Below are positions 48,860 to 60,021 of a stretch of DNA of 64,000 nt, piece after piece; within the stretch, counting starts at the first letter, position 1; each line of letters begins with the position of its first letter. The stretch comes from Oxyruncus cristatus (lineage: Eukaryota > Chordata > Aves > Passeriformes > Cotingidae), in assembly GCA_013399855.1 (NCBI GenBank), contig VXAY01002459.1, positions 30,237-94,236 of the forward strand, read 5' to 3'. The notes under the pieces are model-generated. The model saw nothing but the letters and a program-made list of their open reading frames with translations. It had not been told where the DNA came from and did no database searches. A program made the position numbers and the translations under genes.

Positions 48860-49237
48860 TGATACCATGAGGGAGCAGTGGGAGTGGGAATACTTAAGGG
48901 TGACCCAATTAAGGTTGAACTGGGACCTCTCCCAACAGGGACTGGGGTGTGGAACCAGAGTGGCGACAGTGACAGGCACCAAAAGTCCAGACACAGTGGG
49001 GGTTTTCTACCCCACAGCTACCCCACTCCTGGAGGCTGTTTGTCCAGCAGTAGCTGTGTGGGTCTGCCAGACCCTTTCCCAGCGGCACTCCCAGAGCTGG
49101 AGCTCAGACAGGCTGGGCAATGGGCACTCAGCCACGGGGCACCTGTGGAACCCAGCTAAGCCCTGCTCAAGGCAAGGGCAGCCCAACCACCCCGTGGGAC
49201 CTGACTCAGCATGGTGGCTGCCCCCAGCAGTGCCAAA
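48860..49237. other. GC-rich block of unknown nature
   Basis: Noticeably richer in G and C than the surrounding tens of kilobases, with a 149-codon open frame starting at 48867 that runs into the CR1. No protein family is recognised. It may be part of an unrecognised repeat joined to the CR1 rather than a gene. Confidence 0.4.
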
Positions 49238-49570
49238 TGGAATAGAATACGCTGAATGGGAAGGAACCCACCAGGATCATCGAGTCCAACTTCTGGCCCT
49301 GCACAGGACACCCTGAGAATCACACCATGTGCCTGAGAGCACTGTCCAAACAATTCTTGAAATCTACCAGGCTTGGTGCTGTGACCACTTCCCTGGGGAG
49401 CCTGTTCCAGTGCCCAACCACCCTCCAGGCGAAAAACTTTTTCCTGATATCCAACCTAAACCTCCCCCTACTCAGCTTCAAGCCATTTCCTTGAGTCCTG
49501 TTGCTGGTCACGAGAGTGAAGAGATCAGAACTTGCCCCTCCACCTCCCCTCTATGAGACTCTTTGTAGAA
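49238..49570 (-). mobile_element. CR1 LINE 3' fragment, distinct subfamily
   Basis: The inverted tail differs from the other copies: 'aggatcatcgagtccaactt', 'ctggccctgcacaggacacc', 'gagaatcacaccatgtgcc', 'ggggagcctgttccagtgcc' and 'aacctaaacctccccctac'. A minus-strand frame (49320-49511) encodes the ORF2 end: [19 protein letters not shown], then [20 protein letters not shown]. Orientation minus. Confidence 0.95.
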
Positions 49571-52500
49571 ATTTCCAGCATTGAGGTTTTGTGTCTCCAT
49601 TTAGGAGAAAACATCACTAATGTGCTAGAGCAAGGAGTCTGTGATTGCACTGGATGTCGACTCAGTGTAACGATTTGTCTTCCTGGAAAGTAAAAGGCGA
49701 AAACAAAAAGCTTCAATTCCAGGAAGTCTGGCCTTTTGCAATGTGAAAACCCAATTTACTGTGTTAGCAAGTTTTGGAAAGAATATTTTAACCTTCAGTA
49801 GTGGAGTAATGGATAATTCTGGAACTGTGAGAATCAAGACAAAATAACTTAGAAATTCAAGGGAGGGTTTTATGTAGAGAAGAGGAGAATAAGTTAATCA
49901 ACCTGTGAAAGAGACAGTATGTGAGGGAGAATGTATTTGTAGAATTTCTGCTAATTCAAGTCCATAAGCTTTTAGGAAGAAATCAATGTGATTTATTAAT
50001 TTCTATTAATTATTCTATTCAGTAGAGATATGTTAGGACACAGTAGATATCAGCAAAAGGTTTCAAATCAGTTTGTGTGACAGAGAGTGGTTTGTAGCTC
50101 TTGCTACATTTGTCCCACTTATTGTTCAAGGTATTTGAAATGTAGTTCAGATTAAGAGTACAGACAAGTGCATGCTTTGCCTGAGGCTGCAGTTCTCACT
50201 AATAAGGAAGTAAGTTTATAAAGACAATTACATGTATTTCATGAGGTTGCTTATTATATTCTAACTTTAGGAGTGAATGAAGACTGTAGAACTTGACTAG
50301 AAACTACTTCTAGCTAGAAACTACAGAATTAGTAGGGAATTATTCTGAGATAGTTATATATATCACATCTTTTGATAAAAGATAGAACTCAGTGAACTAT
50401 GATAAATAAACTGCAGAGGGTGGAAAAGTTAAGTGAAAAGGAGTCACAATCAGACCTGATGCCTCTGAATGGTAACACCCAGTCCCAGTTACAACGTGTA
50501 TAAAACAATGTGCTTACATAAACTTACTTACACATAATGAGTTACTAAGTCCAAGGTAAGTAAAACAATGAAAGAAAGCACAGATTATAGTAACACATAT
50601 AAGTGTGTAAGAGCTTGCAAGAAAAATTATGAAAATATACTTGAGGGTTGATATTTTGATAGAGGAAAGCAATTCCCTGAATTGAAACTATTCTGATGAC
50701 AGCTCACGTCACACAAGTCCAGATCAGCCTAACTGAAGTTCGGTTACGTTCAGGGATAGCAATTCACAGAGTCTGTTTTATTTTCTATTTTGATTCAACA
50801 TTTGTTTAAATGGTACAAGGGGAAACATTAATTGCATAATAAACTGGGATATGTCTGACCTCCATAAGTATTGATTGATTAAAAGAGAGATCAAAGGAGT
50901 TTCTGTTTGCACTTAAAACCTACTGCAGGAGCAGTATCTGTGGATACTTGTGCTGACATATTCACATGACTGTCCCTAGTCCTACAAAATGACAACTGGA
51001 CTGAAAAATCCCTTTGGGCTCCCCAACAAGAAGGGGTGCAAAGACAGCAGAGGAGGGAGAGACAAACAGGGCTTAGAGGAAAAACAGGGAAAATTTTTGT
51101 TTAGTTCTATATTGCCAAACTGTTTTTTTCCACTTTCCCTTTGTGTCTGTTTCTGGGGTTAATTAGTGCAGCTGTGACAAAGTCCTTGAATTAAGAAAAA
51201 TTTACTTCAATTAAACTGTGCAAAGGCTACCCACTTGTGTCTTCACTCTTGCTTTCTTCAGCAGAAGAATAAGCTATATATTTAACAACAAAAATAGGTT
51301 GCATTCAGAGTTAGAGCTGGGGCCAGACATAGTATTTATGAAAAATAGGGCCTATTATGGACCTGAAATCCATTAAATATCCAAATTAGGTCACTAAAGC
51401 CAACAGAATATTAGTGACATCTAATTCTTTGTTTGTGTTCCTGTTTATGCTGCCACTCTATCAGCTGAGTTCCTTCTGCTGTTGCTACTTCAATTACTCC
51501 TACTTCTGCATAAAATAATGACATATGTTAAACACTTTAAACCCCTGTGGAGTGTAAACAGTAAGTTTATGTTGTAACTTTTTTTTCTTCAGGCCTGCTG
51601 TCTTTATCAGTTGATGGACTCTACCACAAAACACAAATAAAGAAGCACTGCCTTCAATCATTTCTTGACACTGTGGCTGGAGTTTATTAAGGTAGTGGTA
51701 TTTCAAATAGCAAAAAACAATAAGAGGTATTCTGTGCTTTACATTTGCCTTGATGCAGATACAACATTGCCTAAGGATATACTTTTTTACTGTAACAATG
51801 ATAATTGAAAGGCAAGAAAACCTAACTTCTATTCCATTATTGAACTATAATTAGGAAACAAAATTATCAGCTTTTTTTTTTAAATAGATGAAAGTAATTT
51901 TCAAATGTGATATTAAAAACTGAGTCTGATGTAGCCCTCCTTTGGATTTTTCATATTTATAGCATAAAAGTCTTTGCCTTTCTTAATACTTGAACCTTTT
52001 AAATCTGCTTATCTTTGAACAATAGAATTATACGAGCAATTAGGTAAATTCAGATATAATGAAAGTGAGTACAGCTCAGTTATAATGAATAGATCTCACT
52101 TTGCATTTGATTGCAATTTGTTTCAGACTGTAAATAAGATAATTCTGTTTACATTTTTCTCTCTAAAAGAAACCATATTGAGCCAGATTTTCAAGACAGC
52201 TCAAATCTCTCAGTCTCTCTATGGCCAGATAAAGTTCTTCAGAAAGTAGGCCAAAGTATTATATGGAAATCTGACACTCAGTGTTAAACCATGGCTGTAT
52301 TAATCTTTGCAGTACAATATACACCAACAGACTAGGATTTTTTTTCTTTTTTGACAAAAACTGTTAGTTTACATCATCCTCACTAGATCTGTGCTTCTGA
52401 GAGGCTGTTTCAAACTGCCTATGGAAAGTGCTGCAAGTACAGCGTCCGTAATAGAGTTTTCTTTCTTGACATACTAAGTTTCCCGAACTTAGTGAAGAAT

Positions 52501-52648
52501 ACAAATGGAATAGGCAGGATCTTGGAAGTCAGATGGGAGATAATATGTTGACCTATCCTCTGTTTCTGAAATAACACAGTTAGGACATGTATACAAAGTG
52601 CCTTAAGCTCTCCTCCAGCCTTAAGGTTACTTATTACTATGGCTCGTA
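49571..52648. other. Unique non-coding DNA
   Basis: AT-rich. No gene or known repeat recognised. Confidence 0.5.
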
Positions 52649-52710
52649 GGTTATTTATTTATTTATTTATTTATCTAGCTATCTATCTATTTATTTATTT
52701 ATTTATTTCA
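52649..52710. repeat. (TTTA)n/(CTAT)n microsatellite
   Basis: Five or more TTTA units, a central block of ATCT/CTAT units, then TTTA units again: an interrupted tetranucleotide repeat. Confidence 0.93.
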
Positions 52711-55700
52711 AATAGACCTCAAATTGTTTATCAATTACCCATAGCTGTTTTTGCACCTGCACTGAGAGGTGTATTAGTCTAAACCACTGGGTGGCACAAA
52801 GAAGCCAACATACACGTGAGACTGATTCTACCTTTGCTTTCTATGATTTATGTAAGATACGCTATTTCTCTGACAAATCTGAGTGCCTTTTAGTCTGGAA
52901 ATACTATGTTAGTAAGTAAAGTATAGCTATTTGCTGCTATTTTTATAAGTAGGTTGTAGTCATGAGATACAGGGAGTCTGCCTCATGACTGGAAGTGTCA
53001 GTGTGTCTGTGCTTTAGGACAGTTTTGGAGGGAGGGAGGAGTAAGAGGTGGGTAGTGGTATTTTAACAATGCCTGCTCACTTTGCTTACTGATTTATACT
53101 GATTTCTTTTTTTATTATTATTTTTTATTTAGCTGATTTAGTCCAATTTATCCCCATGGCAGTTTGTCCCCGGTTTTGTGTTCTTATTCCCCGTTCTCCT
53201 ATTGTCACAGTAAATAATTTGTACTGTATTCTGATGGGCCATTTGCTGTGGCCTGCTTAAAGACAGAGACACTTTGGGTAGCTCTGTATCTTCCAAGTAC
53301 TTCCACAGTATTAATTATATTATCCTAACTTTTTAAATCCCTGAAACGAAGGCATTTATTTTCTCATTTAAGGAGTGGAGAACTGAGGCATGACTTATTT
53401 AAGCAACCTGTCCAAATCTGACATAAATCCTTATAGGGGACGAGGGATTTGTAATGAGATTGTCTTTCACCTCACTGATCTCATTGACGGGTCCAGGCTG
53501 TGTTTGCTGTCTTCCATGTTCTCATCAGATTAATTTTCTTATCTTTCCCCTGGTCCTTTTTAATTTCTTTTGTCTGGGTTTCAGCATTTCTTTCAAGAGA
53601 TTGAAATTATTATTTTTAGAAGAGATTGAAGATATCTCTTTAAATTTTAAATATCATGCAATGCTCTGATAATACAATTGGAGTGTGAGGCTTATAATTT
53701 TAATTTTCTGTTTTGTATTTAAATGGAAGAGAGACTAAACATATCAGAAAGAGATAACCATATGCCTATGTTTGCTGTCTCTGAATTTGTTTTAAGGTAT
53801 TATGAGAAGCACCTGATTCAGCTAAATACTTTTCTATTTTGTATTAGGGTTTTTTTTTTATTTTATTCCCCTTAGGAGGAAGACATATGTTTTCTTCTCT
53901 GAGTGGAATGTATATTTGATGAAGTTCTGTCTCTTGGTGATCGCTTCATTTTGTATTTCAGAAAAATATTTCTCTATTGTAAATTCTTATGAGAATCAAT
54001 TTAGTGAGGACATCCTCCCCCTATGTTTTCTTTTGCACATTTAAAACTGGGTTTATGAAAGCACTCAAACTATCCTAGTTTGTTCTCTCAGTTATATTTG
54101 GGTATGATAGAGAAATTTTCATGCTGAATATCCTTAAGTTGGGATACTTTTCATTGAATTCAGTCATAATATGAAGGAAGGGGATTAAACTATTGTTTGG
54201 CTTGTTTGTTGGCCTTTTCAGGCTCTTGGGTTCTTGTTTTAGTCTTCCTTTTTTTTTATGCTACACACTGTGAGTTTTCATTAGCTTTTTAATTTCCTGT
54301 TACTGAAGTTGTGAAGGATAACTTTTCAGACTTTCTGTTATAAGTGGTACCTAGAATGCAGTATTTAGGATTTGTTGGAGTTGCACAATTCCCTCATGGT
54401 TGTGTGGACACAATGGATGCTTTGGTCTCAGTCAGTTATTTCAAGAAGGAACAGAAGAACATCTGATCTTTGCTTCCCCATTCCGCTTCCTAGCTGGCTT
54501 CTCATAAGCTGTATTGAGTTACAGGGATAAGTTCTGCATTCCTTACAGATTTTTGGATGACAAAACCCCTCTGCTCTGCAATCGGTGGGCTAATAGTCAT
54601 CCAACCCTTGTGTTGAAAACAGGAAGGGAAACCATGGTGGACTTTTGCATTCCGTCTTTTGTATAAGTTACATTTCTTGTTAATGCAGAGGATTTCCATG
54701 GCAAATGTGCTGGGGAAACACATTCTGCAAGTGACCCAGGGTTCTGTTATATGAAGCATCACGTCTTTAGATATAGAACATCTTGAAATTATGGAGGGTT
54801 TTTGTGGGGTAAACCTTTGTTTAAGTCCAAGTGATGAAAAAGCAGAAGGGAAACTTACTAAATTAATTTACATAAAAGTTTATTAAGAAAACAAGTGTTT
54901 CTCTTGGTCTGTGTGCTTTGGCAGTGGTCAGTTTCTTTTGCTGATGATCTCTATGATGAAATGTGGCTACATATTTCCTTCTTGGAGTCCCTTATTTTCC
55001 AAATTTTTTTTTGGAAATTTGCTAATTTTTCCCACCTTACCTGTGAGGTTGTTTATACATCCCTCTTGATAACTCACAGACTTTCTTTGAAGGTGCAAAT
55101 GTTGCTTCTGGAGTTCAGATGCTCTTGGTATCTTTGCAGACCCAAACCCACAGGTTATTACACTGAAGGAGTTCAGTGAAGAGGGTAGAACCGGTGTTCT
55201 TTGTTTTTGATAGGGAAAAACCAAAGACTGTTGTGTCTGAGGATTATAAATTGGTTTATTATTTGACTTATTAAAATAGTTTGTGTGTGTTACAGAATCT
55301 CTGAAGCAAAGGTCTGCTTTTTTTTTTTTTTTTAACATGTTTTGACACACAAACTGTATGAATGCTCTTTCCTCTATGTAAACTCTACATAATAGTAACA
55401 AAGAAACAGGGTACCTCTAACTTTCAACTGAACAAGTTGTTTAAAAAATTATTTTCATATTAAACTGTGTGTGTAGCCTAGAAATTTTAGCAATTTGCCA
55501 CAAGATAAAGTTATTTCACCTTGTGGTAAAGGAACCACACATTAAGGAACAGTTATTTTGGGGTAAAATGAGGTAGTATTTTTCACCTTTGATTTTCCTT
55601 AGCGTGACTTCATCTGAAACAGCTGATCTTTCCCCCGGGGATGGAAGATGATGTGGGACTGTGGTTGGAACTTCTGCAGCTCCAAATCCCTAGCTTTGCT

Positions 55701-56559
55701 TTTTCACCCCTTGTTCTATGTATCCTTTGTTTCAAGAATATAATTTCTTACAGTGTTATGAAGTTTTAAACACGTAAGCTTGGGAACCATTGGCTGTAAG
55801 GTTTATTGCTTCTGCTTAGGTTTTTTGGTTTGGTTTTGTTGGTGGGGGGAATTTTTATTTTATTTTCTAACTCGGAGTAAGGGTAGAAGTTTCAAGATTA
55901 GGACCCCATAATTCTTCCTTAATTAATTCAAAATGTTTACTTTTTCCCCCACAACTATGGAGTAAACTTCTGGTTCACTGACTTCTCTGACTCTACAACA
56001 AGAACATTGTACTCCAGTAGTAGGCAGTGAAATGTCTCTAGGAAAAAGGAGAATATCTATCTAGAGACCAGTGATGTAGGTGCCCAAAATACTTAGTCTA
56101 GACTTTTTGCCTCTGTTTGAATTCCCATTTTATCTTTGTTTGCGACTTCCTGATCCCCTTATATCTGAGTTTAAGATATGTTAGCTCAACTATCACAGGG
56201 AAAAGCTGCTCATTTTATGTAATTAAAGCAAACCAGGATCAAAGCGGTTTTATTGATTTACTAATGACATGCAATTAGCTGGCAAACAGCGAGCTATGCC
56301 TTCAGGATCAATATGAGTAACAGAAGGAATAAACTTCAGTCCTGCCTGCTTACAAGGTGTTAATAATCACCCAAATGCCAAAGAGTTCCCTGTCTCTCAC
56401 ACACAAGTGCACACAGACAGATGATTAGGGGCATCTCCACCCCCTGAGCACTGCGGATGACAAGCACACATCCTCTTTCTGAGAATGCAGTATAAGTGGG
56501 TGTGGTGTTGCATCCTCTCTTTCCCCCTCCTTGTGCATTATTATGATTTCAGAAATGCT
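52711..56559. other. Non-coding DNA, possible MIR-like relic
   Basis: No gene. Around 53330-53420 a segment reads like a reversed MIR/CORE-SINE ('ggagaactgaggca', then 'agcaacctgtccaaa'), but it is very diverged (see findings). A T run lies at about 55317-55334. Confidence 0.45.
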
Positions 56560-57440
56560 CCTTAAGCCTTGGTCTTGATGAAGAGCTCTTGGGCTCAGCT
56601 CCTCTTGCGGTTGTCAAAAACAGTCTGCTCCCAGGAACCAGAGCTGTGAGGAGCTCCTGGTTTTTAACCAACAGCCTTGGAAACTTAATTTTCTTGGCCG
56701 AATAACAACTCGAGTGGAATAAAATTTTTGTTATCAAATCTTCAAGGAAATTGTGGCCAGAATGGGAAATTACTATGACTAAAACCAACTCTCTTGTGAC
56801 CCTATAAGCTGTGGTTCTAAAAGAGACCTTTTGAGCTCTCCTGGACTGCGGTGGCTGATACCTCCACTCCTCATGACTCAACCCTTCACATGTAGAGAAG
56901 ATGCAAAGGCATCCAATGTGAGAGTTTCACTGAACTCAAGGGGAGTTTTCCACAGGGATGTACCTTGTACATACTCCTTTGAATCTGTCTGTGTGCGAGC
57001 GTGAATGTGCCACACCAAGACCTGTGAATGTTGCCCTCTGGGATTCTTAAATATGTTGGATTTGTCACTAAGTTGGGCCTGTAAGCAAGTTATTATTGTG
57101 CTTATAGTAAGTTCTGTAAGAATCTTTTGTCAATCAAATCTTTTGGCAAGGGGTCCACTCTGAACCTTGTGGTTCATTAGGAGCATCTTCCTTGTTCCTT
57201 TTCATCCTTACTCTTTCTGCTCTGCAGCTCCCACATAGACACATTGATTTGGGTTTCAGATTGATCGATTTTAGATTGTATTCTGATTTTTCTCTGTGTA
57301 CTTTAACCATCCAGTAAGTAGCAGAGTAAACCTTGCCAAGGAACTTTGTCACGCTTTCACTTTTATATTAAACCTGCTTTTGCTGATACCTTTGCTGGTG
57401 ATTCTTTGGGTTACTCCAAGCACTCATTCATGACAGTGGG
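56560..57440 (+). mobile_element. ERV LTR-like repeat, copy B
   Basis: Homologous to copy A at 23640-24340 over its left two thirds: 'gaccctataagctgtggttc' with a TATA-like box near 56803, 'gagctctcctggac', 'gcaaaggcatccaa', 'tgtgaatgttgcc' and 'ttgtcaatcaaatc'. It extends further right through 'accatccagtaagtagcaga', 'ttgccaaggaactttgtcac' and an ATTAAA polyadenylation-type signal near 57368, followed by a U5-like segment 'cctgcttttgctgatacc'. The layout TATA, ATTAAA, U5 fits a plus-strand retroviral LTR with a long R region. No flanking proviral genes are seen. Borders are approximate. Confidence 0.6.
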
Positions 57441-58391
57441 TGATCCAGCTTTGTGCTGTTATCTAAAACCTGTTACTGCATAAGTCACTGGAAAAGTACT
57501 GCGAGAGTCTGCATATGCACGCTTGGGGTGTAGGTACTTTGCCTTTATCGACTTGATGTCCAGTAGCCACATGCCAGTTGAAGTTGTATTCCTCCAATAA
57601 TTACAATTTCAATTACAAAGCAATGAACATTTTAACTGTAGGGTTCCAAAGAAACAAGCAAACACACAAAAAAACCCAAACAAACAAACAGGCAAACAAG
57701 CAGAAAAACAAAAAAAGCCACACAAGCTACTGGCATTATAGTCACTTAGGCACCAAATTGCGTGGATGACTAGTGTAAATTTTGAGTATTTAGCATGCTC
57801 TGTGATTCTTTGGACTATCAGAAACTGCAGGCAGTGGTTTGCAAACTTTGATAGAAATATCAAGGCAGCAAAATTAAAATCAGTTTCGAAGAGAAAGCTA
57901 ATTTCCTCTGAGATTAACTTATTCTGAATTTTATAGGAGCATGGATGTTTGATCAAAAAGGGGAAGGCACTTGTTAGCTGCAAAATACTGAAAGGATTTG
58001 AGAAAGAGTTATTTTTCTGAATTAGTCACTTTGCCCCATAGAGCACATACTTTTTGATACTTACACTCCTTCAATTCAGTTCAAAAAAATGTGTAATGAG
58101 GGATTTTGAGAAACCTTAGGAAATAAGGACTTGCTTGTGTTTCAGAGGACTGTCAAAAGTATTTTGTCAACTGCTATTTTGTAGAGATTAGCATTTTTTA
58201 ATTAATTATTATCAGTGTCTGAAATAATTTAATACTAATCCTTCTTTTCTTTTGTCTTCCATCTTCAATTCCTGATCTGTATCTTTGTCAGATGTTCTAC
58301 GGGTCTGTTTATGTTTATCCAGTTCCTTATGGGCTTATTTTCTATTGTTTTGCCTTTCTGAAAGATGAGTAAAAGAGCTTTTTATCTTTCT

Positions 58392-58393
<2 letters not shown>
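57441..58393. other. Unique non-coding DNA with a short AAAC tract
   Basis: It contains an AAAC-rich tract at about 57655-57720. Nothing else recognised. Confidence 0.5.

Positions 58394-58454
<61 letters not shown>
58394..58454. repeat. 61-base poly(T)
   Basis: An uninterrupted run of about 61 T, by far the longest resolved homopolymer in the window, followed by T-rich DNA. Length in the true genome is uncertain because homopolymers are error-prone. Confidence 0.9.
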
Positions 58455-58455
<1 letters not shown>

Positions 58456-59753
58456 TTTTTATTTTTTTATATTACAGCTGGGATTTTATGTGGCACAGAA
58501 CTCTGAAATAACATCTGTGCATATCAGACCACCATATGGGTGGGAGGGAAGTAGTTTAATCTAGTGCATATGCATGAAATAAATGAAGACTTGACTATTG
58601 CTGGGCTACAAATCACTAAACACTACAGAGAGCAGTAGGTTGGGGAAGGGTTACAAGAAACCAAAGGGCAAATATGATCTCGGTGGCATTATACTCCTTC
58701 TGCAAGGTCTTTCTTCAGCATTTATCCAAAGCAGTGACTCAGCAAGCATATGCCTAGTCCAAAAATCATTAAAGGTTAAATCTTGACCAATATGAATGAA
58801 ATGCCATTGACTAAAAGTATAGCTGAGGGCTCCCAGGCTTACATTTCAGTTCCAGTGAGACAGAGTATCAGCTTCAATGATTCAGCTAAAGGCCCCAGAA
58901 ATCCCGAAGTAGTTTCACAGATAACATATAGCCAGAAGTCTAAATCTTCTCTGGCTTCTATTTTTAGACTGCCTTTGACCATTACTGCTTTTTAAGTCCT
59001 CACATTTCTTATCATAATAGGTCAGCTTTATATCTAGTATTTCTGACATAAGGGACTTTTCTAAGCATACAGTGACTTTTACACAGATTTGGTTTGGAGA
59101 GGCAGATATGTACAGGTTTGGAAGAAATAACTCGATCACCACAGAATTTCAACTAAGTTCCCTTGCTGAAGTGATGCAGGTGTTAAAAGAATCTTTGTTT
59201 ATGGTTATGACATAGCTGGTGAAGGGACAGATACATCCCTGGAGAAGATAATTACTTCTTCAGGAATTCAACTGACATAATCTCATGTGAAATTGTTACG
59301 CCACTGCGGGTTCATTAACAAAGATATGTCAACAGTCAAAGTGCCATCTCAAAAAAATAGCAGGTTATAGAGTTCTTGTGAGCAACCTGATGGTTGTTCT
59401 TGGTCAGGCCAGGGAGAAGTGCAGAGGAGCAGTTCAATTTTGTAGCTCATACTGTATCTCTAAATGTCAAAAGTGGCTTCCTGTGAAAGAACAGAATATG
59501 GTAGCTTGAGACAGCCACAATTTTTCTAGAAAAGATGGAAAGCACCATGTGGGAAATGACATGCTTTATGTGGGGTGGAAAAAGTCCTGTCAGAAATGGA
59601 CTAGTAAAGAGAATGAACAGCCTAAATGCTGTAAAATCAGAAGTTTTTAATGTTGTTTAACATGTTTCAATATGGCTTTTTGTATGTTTTTTGCTAAGTC
59701 ACATCTTCTTCTTCCCAAAATGCTTTTAGAAATCTGTTATCTCTACTTAGGAA
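58455..59753. other. Unique non-coding DNA
   Basis: No gene recognised. Open frames of 62-75 codons have no domain. Confidence 0.5.
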
Positions 59754-60021
59754 TGTGGGGGGAAGATATCTAGAAGTTTTTTTATTGGCCTTTATTAACC
59801 CTTTCCTATTGGATGTTAACCCTTACTTGTTATTGGTGGATTCTGTAAACTTTCAGGAGTTTCTATTGGTGTTTTTCTGATCCCCCTGAAGCCTATACAT
59901 GACCCCTTCCCCACAATAAATCCCTCTCTTGCTCGCCTCTCTCCTCTGGTCTGTGTGGGTCCGTGCTGGGCTCCCTGGGGCCAGGCGGAAGGGGGGCAGT
60001 GGGGGAGCATTTCACCCACCA
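59754..60021 (+). mobile_element. Compact ERV solo LTR
   Basis: About 268 bp from TGTGGGGGG to ...CACCCACCA, giving TG...CA ends with a partly inverted G/C-rich terminal sequence. U3 carries four ATTGG (inverted CCAAT) boxes. A TATA-like 'tatacat' lies near 59894, an AATAAA signal at 59915-59920, and a pyrimidine-rich then GC-rich U5 ('tctctcctctggtctgtgtg') follows. All of these are in the order expected of a plus-strand retroviral LTR. The six bases on each side do not match, so no target duplication is seen. Internal retroviral sequence is absent. Family not identified. Confidence 0.65.

Noticed and set aside
48867..49316. 149-codon frame as a gene
   Set aside because: It runs from an unidentified GC-rich block into antisense CR1, with no domain and no conserved start.
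54967..55401. 144-codon minus-strand frame
   Set aside because: It includes a lysine run from a T homopolymer and shows no recognisable domain.
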